A stretch of 64,000 bases of DNA from Clostridia bacterium. GTDB lineage: Bacteria; Bacillota; Clostridia; Christensenellales; Aristaeellaceae. The notes below the pieces were generated by a model. It did no database searches. It saw only the letters and a program-made list of their open reading frames with translations, and was not told where the DNA came from. The DNA lies in NCBI GenBank assembly GCA_017508975.1, contig JAFWQU010000023.1:80075-144074 (forward strand), read 5' to 3'. A program made the position numbers and the translations under genes. Shown here piece by piece: positions 63,229 through 64,000 of the stretch (the stretch's first letter is position 1; each line of letters begins with the position of its first letter).

Positions 63229-63280
63229 GTTCCCCAGGCCATCGGCCGTTGATCGCACGCCGCTCTCACAGCGCTTGCAC

Positions 63281-63309
63281 ATCATACAGCAGATTCTTTT
63301 ATTTGTCAA
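63281..63309 (-). promoter_or_regulatory. Promoter of the tRNA operon
   Basis: Consensus TTGACA and TATGAT with a 17-base spacer on the minus strand, reading towards tRNA-Val. Confidence 0.85.
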
Positions 63310-63358
63310 GAACTTTTTTTCAGACCCGTGCGAAACAGCGGAAAAGAAGGGCTCCGGC

Positions 63359-63387
63359 TTGCTTTTTTGGCGGGCTTGGTGTAGCAT
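63359..63387 (+). promoter_or_regulatory. Possible promoter of the second kinase gene
   Basis: TTGCTT and TAGCAT with a 17-base spacer, 40 bases before the ATG at 63428. Confidence 0.55.
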
Positions 63388-63427
63388 GCTTCATGAAAAC
63401 CGGACCACAGGAACGGAGGAGAGGGTC

Positions 63428-64000
63428 ATGGCGGAGCTGGAGTGCACGGTGCTCGGCTCTCGGGAGGAGCAGCGGATCGCGCCGGGCCAGTTTGTGCTGG
63501 ACGACAACTGGGAGATCGTCTCCCGCATCGGCGGCGGCGGACAGGCGACGGTGTATGAGATCCGGATGGGCGGCCTGATGGAGCGGCACTGCGCGCTGAA
63601 GGTGATCGACATCCCGAAGGACGAGTCGGAGGCGGAGTCCATCCGCGAGGAGTTTACCACCGAGAGCGCCTACCAGCAGGAGCTGGAGCGGCAGATTGCC
63701 CGGGTGCAGCGCGAGGTGCGGACGATGGATGCGATCCATGGCGAGCCCGCGGCGGTGCATCTGGAGGACTGCCGCCTGTACCGCTTCGAGGACGACGGAA
63801 GCTACCGGGTGCTGATCCGGATGGAGCTGCTGACGCCGCTGACGAAAAAGTACGGGCCGGACAACCCGCTGAGCCGCGAGGACACGATCCGTCTGGGCCT
63901 CGAGATCGGGGAGCTGCTGGAGGTCTGCGAGCAGGAGAAGATCCTGCACCGGGATATCAAACCGGGCAACCTTTTCGTGACGGATCGGGGACACTTCAAG
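63428..64000 (+). CDS. Second Ser/Thr protein kinase of the same type, N-terminal part
   Basis: The open frame runs from ATG 63428 (GGAGGAG five to ten bases upstream) off the window end, giving 191 residues. It is a clear paralogue of the kinase at 32000-33538: GGGGQATVYEIR glycine loop, CALKVIDIPKD, the same charged insert before helix C, EDCRLYRFEDDGSYRVLIRM, and HRDIKPGNLFVTDRG. The two agree over most of this stretch without gaps apart from a few residues. Whether it also carries DivIVA-like repeats is beyond the window. Confidence 0.9.
   Translation, partial: MAELECTVLGSREEQRIAPGQFVLDDNWEIVSRIGGGGQATVYEIRMGGLMERHCALKVIDIPKDESEAESIREEFTTESAYQQELERQIARVQREVRTMDAIHGEPAAVHLEDCRLYRFEDDGSYRVLIRMELLTPLTKKYGPDNPLSREDTIRLGLEIGELLEVCEQEKILHRDIKPGNLFVTDRGHFK

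Overview
The window is a GC-rich (roughly 65% by eye), densely coded segment of a bacterial chromosome. It looks like a member of the Bacillota, probably an anaerobic gut or rumen clostridium. The evidence is a T-box leader reading tryptophan, ArgR and YerC/TrpR-type regulators, an eight-gene F-ATP synthase operon with a sodium-type c subunit, indolepyruvate:ferredoxin oxidoreductase, ATG/GTG/TTG starts with strong AGGAGG-type ribosome sites, and a large xylan/glucuronate utilisation locus. Species cannot be assigned from the sequence alone.

Layout. 1-1097: end of dapA and dapB (lysine/diaminopimelate). 1.5-5.5 kb (minus): MoxR ATPase, DUF58 protein, zinc-ribbon membrane protein and a membrane-anchored propeller-like protein. 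5.6-7.4 kb: birA, acpS and a small membrane protein. 7.7-9.4 kb: a large exported surface protein. 9.6-15.6 kb (minus): a sugar isomerase-like TIM barrel; a translationally coupled trio of secreted caspase-like protease, AlaX editing protein and polytopic membrane protein; and a polysaccharide deacetylase. 15.6-22.3 kb (minus): the atp operon. 22.4-28 kb: a DUF4340-like protein, then plsC, cmk, uxuB, uxuA. 28.4-31.7 kb: aminotransferase, a DRE-TIM (citrate/isopropylmalate synthase type) enzyme and a deoxynucleotide N-hydrolase. 32-36.7 kb: a Ser/Thr kinase fused to DivIVA-like repeats, then nadK-argR-recN. 37-37.9 kb: a DMT-family exporter. 38-50.2 kb: xylan locus (ABC importer, GH2, MBL-fold protein, GH39, GH67) with a divergent AraC regulator. 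50.2-58.1 kb: thrS, TrpB-like enzyme behind a Trp T-box, ACT protein, aryl-acetate CoA ligase, priA. 58.3-62.5 kb: def, fmt, yerC, iorA, iorB. 62.7-63.2 kb: five tRNAs. From 63.4 kb: a second, paralogous kinase running off the window.

How the parts work together. GH67 and GH39 release glucuronate and xylose from imported glucuronoxylan fragments, and UxuA/UxuB, about 10 kb away, degrade glucuronate-derived products. TrpB, PaaK, ACT, YerC and IorAB form a plausible aromatic amino acid salvage set (indole to tryptophan; aryl acetates through CoA thioesters to aryl pyruvates).

The most unusual feature is a family of about 14 interspersed copies of a 120-140 bp non-coding element. Full copies have 12-bp terminal inverted repeats and two internal hairpins whose stems vary in a compensatory way while the loop stays constant. 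In at least seven cases the end of the element shares the last base of a neighbouring gene's stop codon. No transposase for it lies in the window. It resembles MITE-type elements (Correia, RUP, ERIC) in plan but not in any sequence I recognise. The other standouts are the two kinases of one new architecture, the secreted EF-hand caspase, and the two-carboxylate sodium-type c subunit paired with an epsilon subunit that lacks its C-terminal domain.
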